NCBI GenBank assembly: GCA_020746835.1
Contig: JAGPNK010000015.1
Location: forward strand, 434,001 to 498,000
Direction: 5' to 3'
Source: Stachybotrys elegans
Taxonomy: Eukaryota; Ascomycota; Sordariomycetes; Hypocreales; Stachybotryaceae
Length of the DNA: 64,000 bases
Position numbers and translations under genes: made by a program
Notes under the pieces: generated by a model
Database searches by the model: none
What the model saw: the letters and a program-made list of their open reading frames with translations, nothing else
Told to the model about the DNA's origin: nothing
In this document: positions 54,630 to 64,000 of the stretch, piece by piece
How the letters are laid out: every line of letters begins with the position of its first letter
Position numbering within the stretch: the stretch's first letter is position 1

Positions 54630-54855
54630 TTAAGATTTCGGAGTAATTTCGTCAGAGCGGGCCTCCTCGAAGTCGCTGGTCTGTATCCCATTGGGGCACA
54701 CGAACGGGAGATCCCACATTGAGGAGGTACTAGAGCTCCTCACTGCGTACTCTGCATATCATCACTCTCAATGAATGGAAATGGAGGGGAATCTAGCAAA
54801 GTGGATATCCAGCTTACGGTTGGTCTATCCCGAGGGTGGAGAAGGAGGACAACAT
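54630..54855 (-). CDS. Putative 45-residue peptide gene
   Basis: Two exons (54855-54818 and 54729-54630) with an 88 bp GT-AG intron encode 45 residues: MLSSFSTLGIDQP, then TSSMWDLPFVCPNGIQ and a polar acidic tail ending ITPKS. It has one Cys and no signal peptide. Seventy-two bases of the second exon are duplicated in inverted orientation at 52817-52888, where two of the three base differences are silent and one changes Leu to Phe or is in the following codon, so the reading frame is kept over the matching part. I do not recognise the family. The evidence is the splice fit and the conserved duplicate; it could also be a repeat that happens to be open. Confidence 0.42.
54649..54720 (-). repeat. 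Right copy of the 72 bp inverted duplication
   Basis: Reverse complement of 52817-52888 with three differences; it lies entirely within the second exon of the 45-residue peptide gene. The two copies would form the outer ends of a 1.9 kb interval holding the kinase gene, but no target-site duplication is visible outside them. Confidence 0.85.
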
Positions 54856-56217
54856 ATTGCTGTTTCCAATGTCAAGCTCGAATGAATGATATACAAGCAT
54901 GATGATAAAAAGAGGTATGCAGCACGAGGTGAAAGAAGCAGTAGGAACAAGGGCTCATAGAGTCAATACAGAGTGTGATGATCCAAGCTTTGATGCCCCA
55001 TTTCGCAAATAATTTGCCTAGGTGTCCGAGTTGTTGGCGCCGCTTCCATCACTCCAGTCTTTTATATGTAATACCCATGACCGTCGCCACAAAGTAACCA
55101 CCTTCCATAGCTACCTTGTGGACGATTGAAGATACCCGGACGAAGGCCCCTGCTTCTACCACGGCAAACCTTGGCTGACACCGAACGCACGAGGTATGTG
55201 CGTGCGCAACCGACCTAAGAAGTTGTTCGATCCGTCGTCAACTTCAAACTTTCACAAACACGTCATCGTATAGCTGCCCGTCCAGGATATTCACCTGGGA
55301 TGCGCGCAACATAGAATTTCAAGTCAAAGATAACAGAGGTACTTGACAAGCTGAGTGGGAGTAAATATATCTCATTTTACATTATCCTTTCTAGCTAGGC
55401 GGAACGGTGCTCGACTTTTTCCCTCTTCCAGCTTATTTCTGGGCGGCGCCGGCGTTCAGTCACCAGAGCCTTACGGGGCCGACTTCGCCCATGTATAAAA
55501 TGCGTGATATGAAGGAAGAGGGAGGAAATATGCGTCACCCATCTAGTACATCAGCCTAACAGCTGACCAGTACTGAATGTGAGTGACTTTGCATCTTGAT
55601 GACAACCAAGTCGAGCAATTACGAGGCCGCTTCGTCTCTTATCGATGGAAGAAGGGTTTGAATCGTGCTCTATCGTATCATAAATGGAATCTTTACCTAA
55701 GGCAAGATCGATCGTGGGAATCCGCGACGCGCAATGAGACGGTGCATCAAAGGAGAACAAGACCACTTGATTTAGAGAATATGCGAAGCGTACGTGCACG
55801 GCTTTAGAGTTGCTATCGGCATTACCTACTATAACACGTGTTTCATGCATATAATTTGCCTCCTATGCTCGGCTATCAAATCATAAAGAGAAGAAATGAT
55901 CACGCGTACCTGCTGTGCGACAAAGACACCCATCACTTTCTGCCGATTGAGGCGACGATCCAATGAAATGGCGTATATTGATACCGAAGTATCCTCCCTC
56001 ATGCAGCCCGCAGCCTTATCTACTGTCTTGGGTGGCGCACAATTGCACATTGCGGCGTCTGGCCGGTGAAGACAGAGCCTCGTGTTCCGAAAAGGCTGGG
56101 TGCATAAAGACGAGGCTCAGCCTCTGTTTTGCCTTGCTCAGCCAAGGCAGACTACACCCCCAGAGAACCGAAGAAAAACGCCTCGTCACATCTGTAAAGT
56201 CTGGTGTACCGGAGACA
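54856..56217. other. Intergenic region
   Basis: About 1.36 kb. Open frames at 55551-55850 (minus) and 55583-55807 (plus) overlap each other and neither has clear codon preference or splice partners. No gene is called. Confidence 0.35.
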
Positions 56218-56526
56218 ATGCGCGTAACGATCCGCCGCTATCGGCTGCCCCTTGCTAGGCTGAGGAACTACCTGGAGGGTAAATTTCCTGGAGAGGCAAT
56301 CAACGTGCAGGCAAGTCCATATTGGATCAAGACTTCTCCTTAGATGCTAGCCAAGATACTAACACCAGTGCTTCACAGGAAGCTGATGACGACTGGTACG
56401 TTGTCGAACTATCCAGACTGCTTACTGAGGTAAGATCCTGTGGGCATATACTTGACCAAACGGCTAAGTCACAAGAAGACCGAAAACTCCGAGATCAAGA
56501 ATCTTCAAACTCAGGATCCAGTCTAG
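56218..56526 (+). CDS. Small unrecognised protein (62 aa)
   Basis: Three exons (56218-56304, 56379-56429, 56476-56526; introns 74 and 46 bp, the first with ACTAAC 17 bp before CACAG). The protein begins MRVTIRRYRLPLARLRNYLE, continues through GKFPGEAIN and, after the first splice, EADDDWYVVELSRLLTE. A basic beta-like start followed by an acidic DDDWYVVE strand suggests a small folded domain, perhaps ubiquitin-like in shape. I do not recognise it. An alternative GC-AG donor at 56311 gives a poorer protein. It could be a domain fragment of a larger lost gene. Confidence 0.45.
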
Positions 56527-57185
56527 AATGAGGCTCGGGGCAGAATAAGGGTGATGGTGGTAGATCAAGGAGGGGTCCTATTATTTTTCTTTGGGGTCGG
56601 TGTCTTGAGCAACTGTGTACTGGCTGCCTAGATTGAATACAACCCAATGTACAAGGACAGCTTCACAAATCTAGACAGCAAAAAAGATCATTGGAGCTCA
56701 CTACAATTCGTTCTTCCCACCTTGCTTTAGTGGGCTGATCGCTGGAAGTGACACGAGGTACTTAGCAGTAGAGTGGCAATACAGGAGGGGAGCCAAGACT
56801 CTATAGTGGCACCAGCAGGCTGAGATGTGTATGGACATCATAGGCCTTACCAATCTGACACACGCCTTACGGGTACAGTGGTCCATACTGTTCATATGAC
56901 CACCCTCGCCGTGACGTGGGCTGTAACAGACAGAAACACGTCAACCAGAATCCCATCAAAGGAGGTATTACAACAAGGCTGGGCGAAGTGGCGCGCAATT
57001 GCGCAAAATCTTGGGTTCGTGTTCCGCCACATTGTTTCGGCTTTGCCTCGCAGACCGCTTTCGTTGTCAATTGCAGGAGGATAAGCCCCGCAGGACTCGG
57101 TAAGACATGAGGCTCTGTGGCCACATCTGCTGGTCTTCATTTGTAATAAATATCCATCTTGTTCTCCTCACAAGATCACTCTCCT
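56527..57185. other. Intergenic region
   Basis: About 660 bp. A stretch near 56983-57040 has GTGGCGCGC and GGTTCGTGTTCC, weakly like tRNA A and B boxes, but no cloverleaf can be drawn. No gene is called. Confidence 0.35.
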
Positions 57186-59311
57186 ATGTCTCTAACAATA
57201 AACCATTGGAGTTACGGCAGATGGCTTCATCATTGCAACATGTTTGACGATATCGTGAATGCCTGCGCCGCGACGGACGAATGGCCGCTATGTGCCAGTT
57301 TGAGTCGAATCCAGTGCCCGTCACAGGACCGCGAGCGAATAAAGCGACAGCTACATGAAGACAAAGATCGGCTATTTGTCACCGATCAACAGCAGAATGG
57401 AAATCAGGTCTTGATGAGGCTCTGGGAAGGTTATAGTGGCGAATACCGTAATCATAACGGCCACGTTGTTGTCCAACCCGGGAACTAATGAAACTGTGTA
57501 GATCATGGAACCGTTGAACCCCGAAGTCTAGACGGCCTACAGTCGCACTTCAGTCAACATCTTGAAAACAAGGAGAAGGATCCCATGACTCGCCATGTGT
57601 TAGTTACCACCCCTGGATACTTATGAGAGATTTAGCTCACCATTCTCTTCGTTAGGTTCCTCAACGCCGGAAATTCGGAAAAGCCTCTGAACTGTACGCT
57701 TAATTCGTTTCTTTATATTTGCGCATACCACCAGGTATCTCCAGAGTTCGTTGATATGTTGTTCTCGTTCGGAGTTCCGCGATCAGAGATAGTCCAGTAT
57801 CATCGGCCTCAATGCTACCAGGAGTATTCGGCAGCACCCACGGAATCTGTCTATACAACGCCACAACTGGGTCGATCTGGGTGGGAGCTAAGGAATTGCT
57901 ATAAGCTGTCAGGAATGGAGAAGTCTGATGGTTGGACGATGCGACAGATGGCAGTTTACCACGCTTTTGATCTCTCCAATGGTCGATCATTTTTTATTAC
58001 GGTCAAAGCCAATCATTCGCACATTCGCTCACAAATCCAATCGATCAACAAAGGAGTGGTCCCCGACACGATACAGAACTCCTTCTCCGCATCTCTAGAA
58101 GCTCAGCTGCTCGGTTTTCACTGGAGCACGCGGGGTTGGAAGGAGCACATTGATGTCTTGGAGAATCGCATTCGACAGATCTACAAGAATATCACTTCAA
58201 ACCCAATTGGCTCTGCAGACGATGGCATCGATCGGGGAATTATCAGAAGAGTGAACACGATGAGCTCATCTACTCCTGGTTCTCCAGTCAATGAGCGAGG
58301 CCCACCTCCTAGCCAGCACCTACTTTCAAGACGCTTTACACCTCGTCTATCTACCAACCATGGCAAGAACACGATGCTAGAGACGAAGGGAAAATTCTCT
58401 AGTAATAGAGCAGAAGGCCAAGAAGCAGACGCTATAAAGGACGCCCAAGAAGTCATCACAAAAGCAGTTAAACGACTCGGTGATCTGGAGGACTTTCCCT
58501 TTAGAGGTCTACAAAACCTGAATTTCGATATTCAGAAGCTCACAGAGGCAAAACTCGTAATGGATCTGAACGCAAGGGCTCTTCAGGATATCCGTGAATA
58601 TTTCAAGAGCATATGGGCCAATAAAGGGTTCCCAGAAGAGATTGACCATGGCTGCAAGGAAGCCCTCGAAAGCTTTTTGCAGCGGATCAAGGGCTTCGAG
58701 CGTATCTTTTCCAACGAGTGTATGCGGGTGGATGCATTACTTCAGCTCGCCAATGAAGGCAAGGCTTTGGTAAGTAAAAGAGAGAGAGATTCCATATATC
58801 CCTGACGTGGGCTGGCTGATTGGTAACGTGGCTTCAGTACGACTCAATCCTGTCCTACAGGAGCACCGCATTCAATTCATTTTTTGCAATGAAGTCTCAC
58901 GATGCCTCGATTAGAATGGAAGAATCAACGGCGAGGATGGAGAAAATGACGGGGACCATGCAGAAAATTGCCCGCCTCACGGAAAGAGACACGGCATCTA
59001 TGCACGTAATCACGTTTTTTGCGCTGGTGTTTCTGCCAGGCACCTTCCTAGGCGTAAGGCTTCTGGCTTGGTTTTTGCGCAAGTCGCCGTCTGTCCATCT
59101 AACCGGAGATCAGAGCTTCTTCAGCACGCCCATCTTCGAGGGAGTGACCAGCAGCCTGGGTGGCGGTTGGACTTTCAACCGTCAACTCTTCATCCTGTTT
59201 TCAGAGATTTGCTTCCCGCTGATGATCATCATGCTAATGAGCTGGTGGCTTTATATGCTCATCACAAGGAGACAACGACGAACTCTACTCGAGGAGGATG
59301 CCATTTGCTGA
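57186..59311 (+). CDS. CorA-like membrane transport-type protein
   Basis: Four exons (57186-57429, 57502-57598, 57656-58769, 58838-59311; introns 72, 57 and 68 bp) encode 642 aa. The large cytosolic N-terminal part includes LNCTLNSFLYICAYHQVSPEFVDMLFSFG in two blocks and long coiled-coil helices (about 340-480). The C-terminus has ERDTASMHVITFFALVFLPGTFLGV and a second hydrophobic helix (ILFSEICFPLMIIMLMSWWLYMLI), as in the fungal CorA-like family. The GMN selectivity motif of true CorA Mg2+ channels is absent, so Mg2+ transport is not assured. Such genes are highly multiplied in filamentous fungi and often lie in accessory regions near NLRs. Exon 2 was placed by phase: ending exon 1 at 57429 gives WEDHGTVEPR. 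Confidence 0.8.
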
Positions 59312-60034
59312 ATGTTAACATGACTTCATGTTTTGTCGGATAGCTTTATAGCATAAAGGTTTGTAAGGCTGAGGAAATGAATTAACGGTATGATCTTACC
59401 TTGAGAACGTGCTCGGCTGTCTACTACGTCACTCCAAGTAAGCCTAGGAGGGAGCTTCTAGGCTTCCAAAAGGGGTAAATGATCTCTGGCACAATTATTG
59501 AAACCCAACAGGGCCAATGGCTATTTAGCATGGCCGTGGTCAGCCCCCTCGGCTGGTACTGATCTGCGACTGATTGCCGGGTTCCTGTTTTACCGTATTC
59601 ACTAAGGAGATATGACTCACAGGTATCTGCAGACGAGATTATGCACCCTGATTTGGAAGGTCATCTTACCCTCCAGCGCGAGGCGTCTCTGCTGGCACAC
59701 ATACAGGCTGACACTGACACTACATTGTGGAGGTACTAAACCTTTAAGGAAATCTCCGGCCTGAAAGTGTACAGCCATTGAAAATGCCTTGTGAAATAAG
59801 GCTTATACCATTCGATTTGCGACGTGCGTCTTCTCTTTTCTACTTGAACTAACATTTGGCTGGGTGCTGCCTGGTGTAGTGGGGACTTGCTCTTGTATCT
59901 CCTGCTTGCAGTACATATACCCAGTATAGGCTATGCTTGTTCCTATTCCTAAATATGTGACTGCCCAGACATAATTTGAACTCTCTTTGGGTGAGACAAG
60001 CATACTGCTTCCAACATCACCAGCCATCGCACCA
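59312..60034. other. Intergenic region
   Basis: About 720 bp between genes on the same strand. A minus-strand frame at 59803-60051 with one hydrophobic segment overlaps the next gene's start and is not called. Confidence 0.35.
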
Positions 60035-62870
60035 ATGGCATCGAATCCCAATGCCGATTTTCTCTGCCTTCGCTATCGCTTCTTTGAGCACATCAACTCT
60101 CGAGACGCACCTGGTGTTGACTGTGAAGGGAAACCAGCCCGCTTTTTCCCCTATACGGTCCTGAAAGAGTATTGGACTCTGGAGAGAATTCGGGAGCTAC
60201 ATCAAGTCTCTGGGATTACTACGCCAATCCATATTATCCAGGCTAAGTGGCTTCGGATTCTTTCTATTCTGCTGGATATTTGCGCAACTGTCGACGGGAG
60301 CCTGGTTTACTTCGACTATCTTGTCGCTGAAAGCAACGATGACGACAGCTTGCCCTGGAAGTACATTCCCCGAGGGCTGACCCAGGATTCCAAGGGCAGG
60401 GCAGTGTTTGACGCCGCACATGATGTCCAGTGGAAATATTGTCCTTTTTTACTCTTTCCTCCCATGAGCAACAAATCTCTACATAGAAAGGCGATTATGG
60501 CCTTCTCTCAGCGAGATTATCTTTCAGATGCGAACGAGGCTCGCGATGCCGTTCTCCATAAAGCAGAGGTCTGTCAAAACGCCTATGGTCATCTTCAGGA
60601 GGGACAAGAAGTATGTACATGATTTACTATGACATTCCGTGTCTGATCCGCACTTTCCTTTACAGAACCTGGCTTTTCTAATACTTCGTGGGATTTAGGC
60701 TCCAAAGTACGTTGTCCTCAAGACCTATTCTAAGGATAATCAGCAATACTACTCCAACGAGAACCGGGCGTACGCTGGTTTACCTCTTGACCCCCCAAAT
60801 ATTCTAAAATGCTTTGGAAGCTACCGCTGGGTCTCGGAAAATGGTGACAGTCACAGCACCATTATTCTTGAATACGCACACCAAGGCAGCCTTCTTCACA
60901 CCTTTGACAAAGGACGCTCGCCATATAGCTTCGACACCATCAGAAATATGTGGTCCGGATTCATTGGTCTTGCAAAGGCCCTAGAGGTCGTGCATCATCA
61001 TTATTCCCTTAAAGCGTACGATGGTTTTCTCATTGACAGGAGGCGATATTTTTCTATCATTTCACTGACGTCTAGAATGCAGCGTTCATCAAGACCTGAA
61101 GCCATCCAACATACTGGTTTTCCCGAATAGCAAGTCACACAGTGCATACGCATATACTCTCAAGATCGCAGACTTTGGAGCGTGCAGAACACCCTTGGTC
61201 CCGAGTATCACAACTATCCCGGGCACTAGGGCCTCAAGGACGTACAGTAAGCCTTTGGATTCCTCCAATCACCCTTCAGCTTTTAACCAAAGAAGCTAAC
61301 AAAGGCAATTTCTAAGCACCCCCTGAGCTTCATTTGAACGACACTGTCAGGTACTCAGTGGACGAAGGGGTCGACATGTGGGCCATGGGATGTATTCTCA
61401 TCGAAACTGCTGTCTGGATTTCCTTTGGAGAACAAGGCCGCCAAGACTTCAGAGATATGCGCATGAAAGAGACAGCACAACTCCCAGACCATAAGAACGA
61501 TGGTCGAAGCGACTGCTTTCACGACAATGAAAGAGTTTTGAAGTGTGTCGAGCAGGTAGGTGAATGGATTAGGACTAACGGTCGTCAATGTGACACCATC
61601 ACACCGTTGGTTGTGGACCTTGTTCTGAAACACCTACTGCTGGAAGCGGGACAAAGGATTACCTCCCGGATCCTGTATAACAGGTTAAGCGTGTTAATCA
61701 AGGATGCCTGTCCTCCAGGCCGCTTGCCGGAAACCAATCTTCCAATGCCATTTTGGCGCCAGGACTCTACTCTAACTGGAAAAAGCACAGTCCAGAGCTC
61801 AGGTAAAAGATCCTCGGAGGACTGGACCGGCCCATTAGCTGCGGATTCTTCTTCTTTACCCATCTCAGCACTCCGTATAAAATCGCCCACACTTTCATCT
61901 CCTCAGGACGGGCATTTCAATGAAGTCACCCCTTCTTACCAGCAACACTCAGCATTCAAACCCTTGGAAGTTGCTGCACCAGCGCATATGACAAGGGAGC
62001 TCCCGAAAATGACCATAGCCGAGTTTGAAGAATGGACAAAAAGGAGGCATCCTCTCGAACCTCGCCGAAGTTTGCCTGGACAAGAATCCCTCGAGCAAGT
62101 CAAAGGGCGTGATTTTGTGCGTCAACTCCAAGAGATGCGTTAAGCCAGCAATCGCATATTTGAAGAGACAGACTAATTATCAACATAGGTGTTTTTAGTT
62201 GATAACTCTAGACATATGCAATGCCACGTGCAGGAGGTCTCGAGACTTGTAGCGGCTCTGGCGTATCTTGTTAAGAATCTCGATCCCGACGGAGCAGACT
62301 TCATATGCACGTCGAATCCCAACAAAAAGGAAAAGGTGAAGACGAGGAAAGCAGCAAAAGACTTCATACATAGGAACTTTGGCGAGGGACAACAGATCGA
62401 CTGCAATATGGAGGTTGCACTGGTTAGCATTCTGCAAGACATGCCAAAACCTCCTCGAAGAAGATTGATCGGCCCCAAACCCAAACCATTGAGCGTCTTT
62501 GTTCTTACCAATGGCGTATGGGATGACTCAAGGGGTGGGACAAGCGGAGCTGAGGCACCCATCGAAAGCTGCATCAAGAGAATGAAGGAACAAGGTGTGG
62601 CAAGGACGCATGTTGCAATACAGTTCCTTCGTTTCGGTTCTAATCCGAAAGGAATCCAACGACTCGAGTATCTGGACAACGACTTGCCCAACAAGGAATG
62701 CAACAAAGATTAGTGAGTATGCTGAACCCCGAGTTATTAATTCCTTCCAGATGCTAATCAAGTTATTGCGCAGCGATATCGTGGACCACAAGCCTGCTAC
62801 ATTTAACCTTTGGGATATATTGATTGGATCGGTATCAAGGGGTGCTGATGCGTCTGATGTTATGGGGTAG
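60035..62870 (+). CDS. Protein kinase fused to a vWA-like domain
   Basis: Six exons (60035-60610, 60699-61023, 61076-61246, 61317-62116, 62189-62712, 62774-62870) encode 830 aa. The N-terminal 190 residues are a helical region of unknown type. The kinase follows: YVVLKTYSKDN with the beta3 Lys, TIILEYAHQGSLL hinge, VHQDLKPSNILVFP catalytic loop, IADFGACRTP and YTPPELHLN, WAMGCILIE. It appears catalytically complete. A disordered linker (about 500-600) leads to FVFLVDNSRHMQ, the start of a von Willebrand A-like domain (D-x-S-x-H in place of the D-x-S-x-S metal site), with SVFVLTNGVW and HVAIQFLRFGSN as further core strands. The kinase ends where ORFs split, but a 72 bp intron (62117-62188) joins the two in frame. 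The donor at 61024 (GTTTTC) is weak but gives the only sensible frame. Confidence 0.82.
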
Positions 62871-63940
62871 AATTGTACAATGATTAAGAGATGTCGAATC
62901 TTGTGATTCCAAAGATGGTAGTTATGGTGTTTGTCAGAAGTAGAGGGGCCGGCGTATTTTTGTCCTTTATAGTATTGAGTTAAAGCTATATAGTGGGAGA
63001 TTCAACCGCTGATTCTGGGCATGGTGGTCGAAGTCCATATCTGCGAATAATGCAATGGGAAATTTTCGTCAATCGTCCTGGACTTTGTTACCTTACTTGA
63101 CTGAATACCACAAGTTTCCCTTGCTCGGGTGCTAAATGGTTGTTTTGTGTTTTGATTCAGTCTTGTGCCTGGAGATTTTGCAGGAAGACAGGCATCATTA
63201 TAGGTGGGCAGGCCCTGTTTATCAGGGCTCATCAAAGTGAATAATTAGGACCCTGAGAGGCCGAATAGGGGCTTAAGGGGAAAACGGCGAAGTTGACTTT
63301 GATATTACCAATACTAAAAATAGGTGAAATGTCATGCGGTAGTTGATTCATGGGTGATTGGTGTTTAAAGGCTGTGATGGGTTAAGCGAGCAATAAGGGG
63401 TCGAGTGTAGGAGATGGCGGCTAGGAAAGAAATAGCGCGCTCTTGTGCAGCACTGAGCTGGCGACGCAAAGCAGGGATGCATCTCATGATAGGTTGATGG
63501 ATCTGATGGTAAGCGCCCAGCAGGGACTTCGAGTGTGTGTGGTTGCCTTTGTGATGCTGTTGTTCTATTTCGAGGAGAAACATGGCCCACTTTGAACGTA
63601 ACCCCACAAACACTTCTCAGATCAGGCGCGGTAACAGGAACTTGTAGTGTGGTTGCCTGGATAATGAAGGCCAATAAGCCTTAGGCGATGGTGGTAACAG
63701 GAGACGAGGTGTGCCGTCCTGGCAAAACAACAGATGACTGATTGGCAATGGAAGATCTGGTGCTGAAACTGCAAAGCCTTGCTTCTTCTGAGTGCAGATA
63801 GACCAGCCACCATATTTTTGGGCATCACAGAGCCAATTTGGGTATAAAAAACGCTGTCAGAAAGTCTCCAGAAGTTGCCGTGAATCTTCGTCCTCTCCCA
63901 AGCACCTCACAAGCAATAGATCCGCCAGACGCTCGTCAAA
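62871..63940. other. Intergenic region and promoter of the last gene
   Basis: About 1.07 kb. Minus-strand frames at 63348-63674 and 63365-63613 overlap in different phases and neither is convincing. The last 150 bp are the promoter and leader of the gene starting at 63941. Confidence 0.35.
63843..63849 (+). promoter_or_regulatory. TATA box of the gene at the window end
   Basis: TATAAAA, 92-98 bp upstream of the ATG at 63941, followed by a C/A-rich leader (CCTCTCCCAAGCACCTCACAA) typical of fungal 5' leaders. Confidence 0.5.
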
Positions 63941-64000
63941 ATGCCCCCTAGGCCGGTGATACTACACCACATACTCCCTCGGATCCAGAGTGGAATCAAT
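63941..64000 (+). CDS. 5' end of a truncated gene
   Basis: An ATG at 63941 in GTCAAA-ATG context follows a TATA box and a pyrimidine/CA-rich leader. Twenty codons are visible (MPPRPVILHHILPRIQSGIN) before the window ends. The product cannot be identified. Confidence 0.45.
   Translation, partial: MPPRPVILHHILPRIQSGIN

Noticed and set aside
56983..57040. tRNA-like A-box and B-box sequences (possible SINE remnant)
   Set aside because: Spacing between the boxes is too short and no anticodon stem or acceptor stem can be formed.
59803..60051. Minus-strand 82-codon frame with one hydrophobic segment
   Set aside because: Overlaps the start of the kinase-vWA gene in antisense and lacks codon preference or a promoter.
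63348..63674. Overlapping minus-strand frames near the window end
   Set aside because: Two phases are open at once, no convincing splice links them to an upstream start, and no family is recognisable.

Overview
The window is nuclear DNA of a filamentous ascomycete, most likely a Sordariomycete (probably Hypocreales). The genes carry many 46-90 bp GT-AG introns with CTAAC/CTGAC-like branch points, and start contexts are Kozak-like. Recognisable fungal families include an Ssk1 response regulator, WSC-domain proteins, a PNP-type NLR, DUF6594 and a CorA-like protein. All exon structures were assembled by hand from frame, splice consensus and family sense. Species and function statements are inference unless a motif is named.

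Left part, about 1-20 kb. A tiny Cys-rich protein (1999-2296) is followed by a tyrosine-phosphatase-like gene, a mitochondrial ribosomal protein (mS45/Bot1) and the HOG-pathway regulator Ssk1. Next comes a carbohydrate-degradation block: a secreted GH43 and a large secreted DUF5695-type protein read divergently from one 0.8 kb promoter, with a second, apparently non-secreted GH43 further on (19160-20146). Between them sits a divergent pair of cytosolic proteins I do not recognise.

Middle part, about 20-46 kb. This holds an NLR (nucleoside phosphorylase, NB-ARC and TPR) with nearly identical TPR units, a short-chain dehydrogenase, a CCDC97-like protein with a GC-AG intron, an F-box-like protein and a PD-(D/E)XK nuclease-like protein. 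It continues with a 1534-residue secreted protein (beta-propeller, Ig-like modules and four WSC domains), a GH16 glucanase, a DUF3669-like protein, a free-standing mitochondrial N-acetyl-gamma-glutamyl-phosphate reductase, and a secreted choice-of-anchor-B-like protein.

Right part, about 46-64 kb. This visibly more A/T-rich, accessory-looking stretch has a kinase-fold protein with its catalytic residues replaced, two 255 bp TA-flanked MITEs on either side of a DUF6594 membrane protein, and a chimeric gene joining a PAN3-like CCCH zinc finger to two tandem retropepsin-like domains. A kinase gene follows, bracketed by a 72 bp inverted duplication whose right copy lies inside a 45-residue peptide gene. 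Then come a 62-residue small gene, a CorA-like membrane protein, a kinase-vWA fusion and the start of a gene cut by the window edge. The mix of NLR, kinases, pseudokinase and domesticated protease resembles fungal self/non-self or immune-type gene content, but no functional link is shown by the sequence itself. I saw no convincing rRNA, tRNA or CRISPR.
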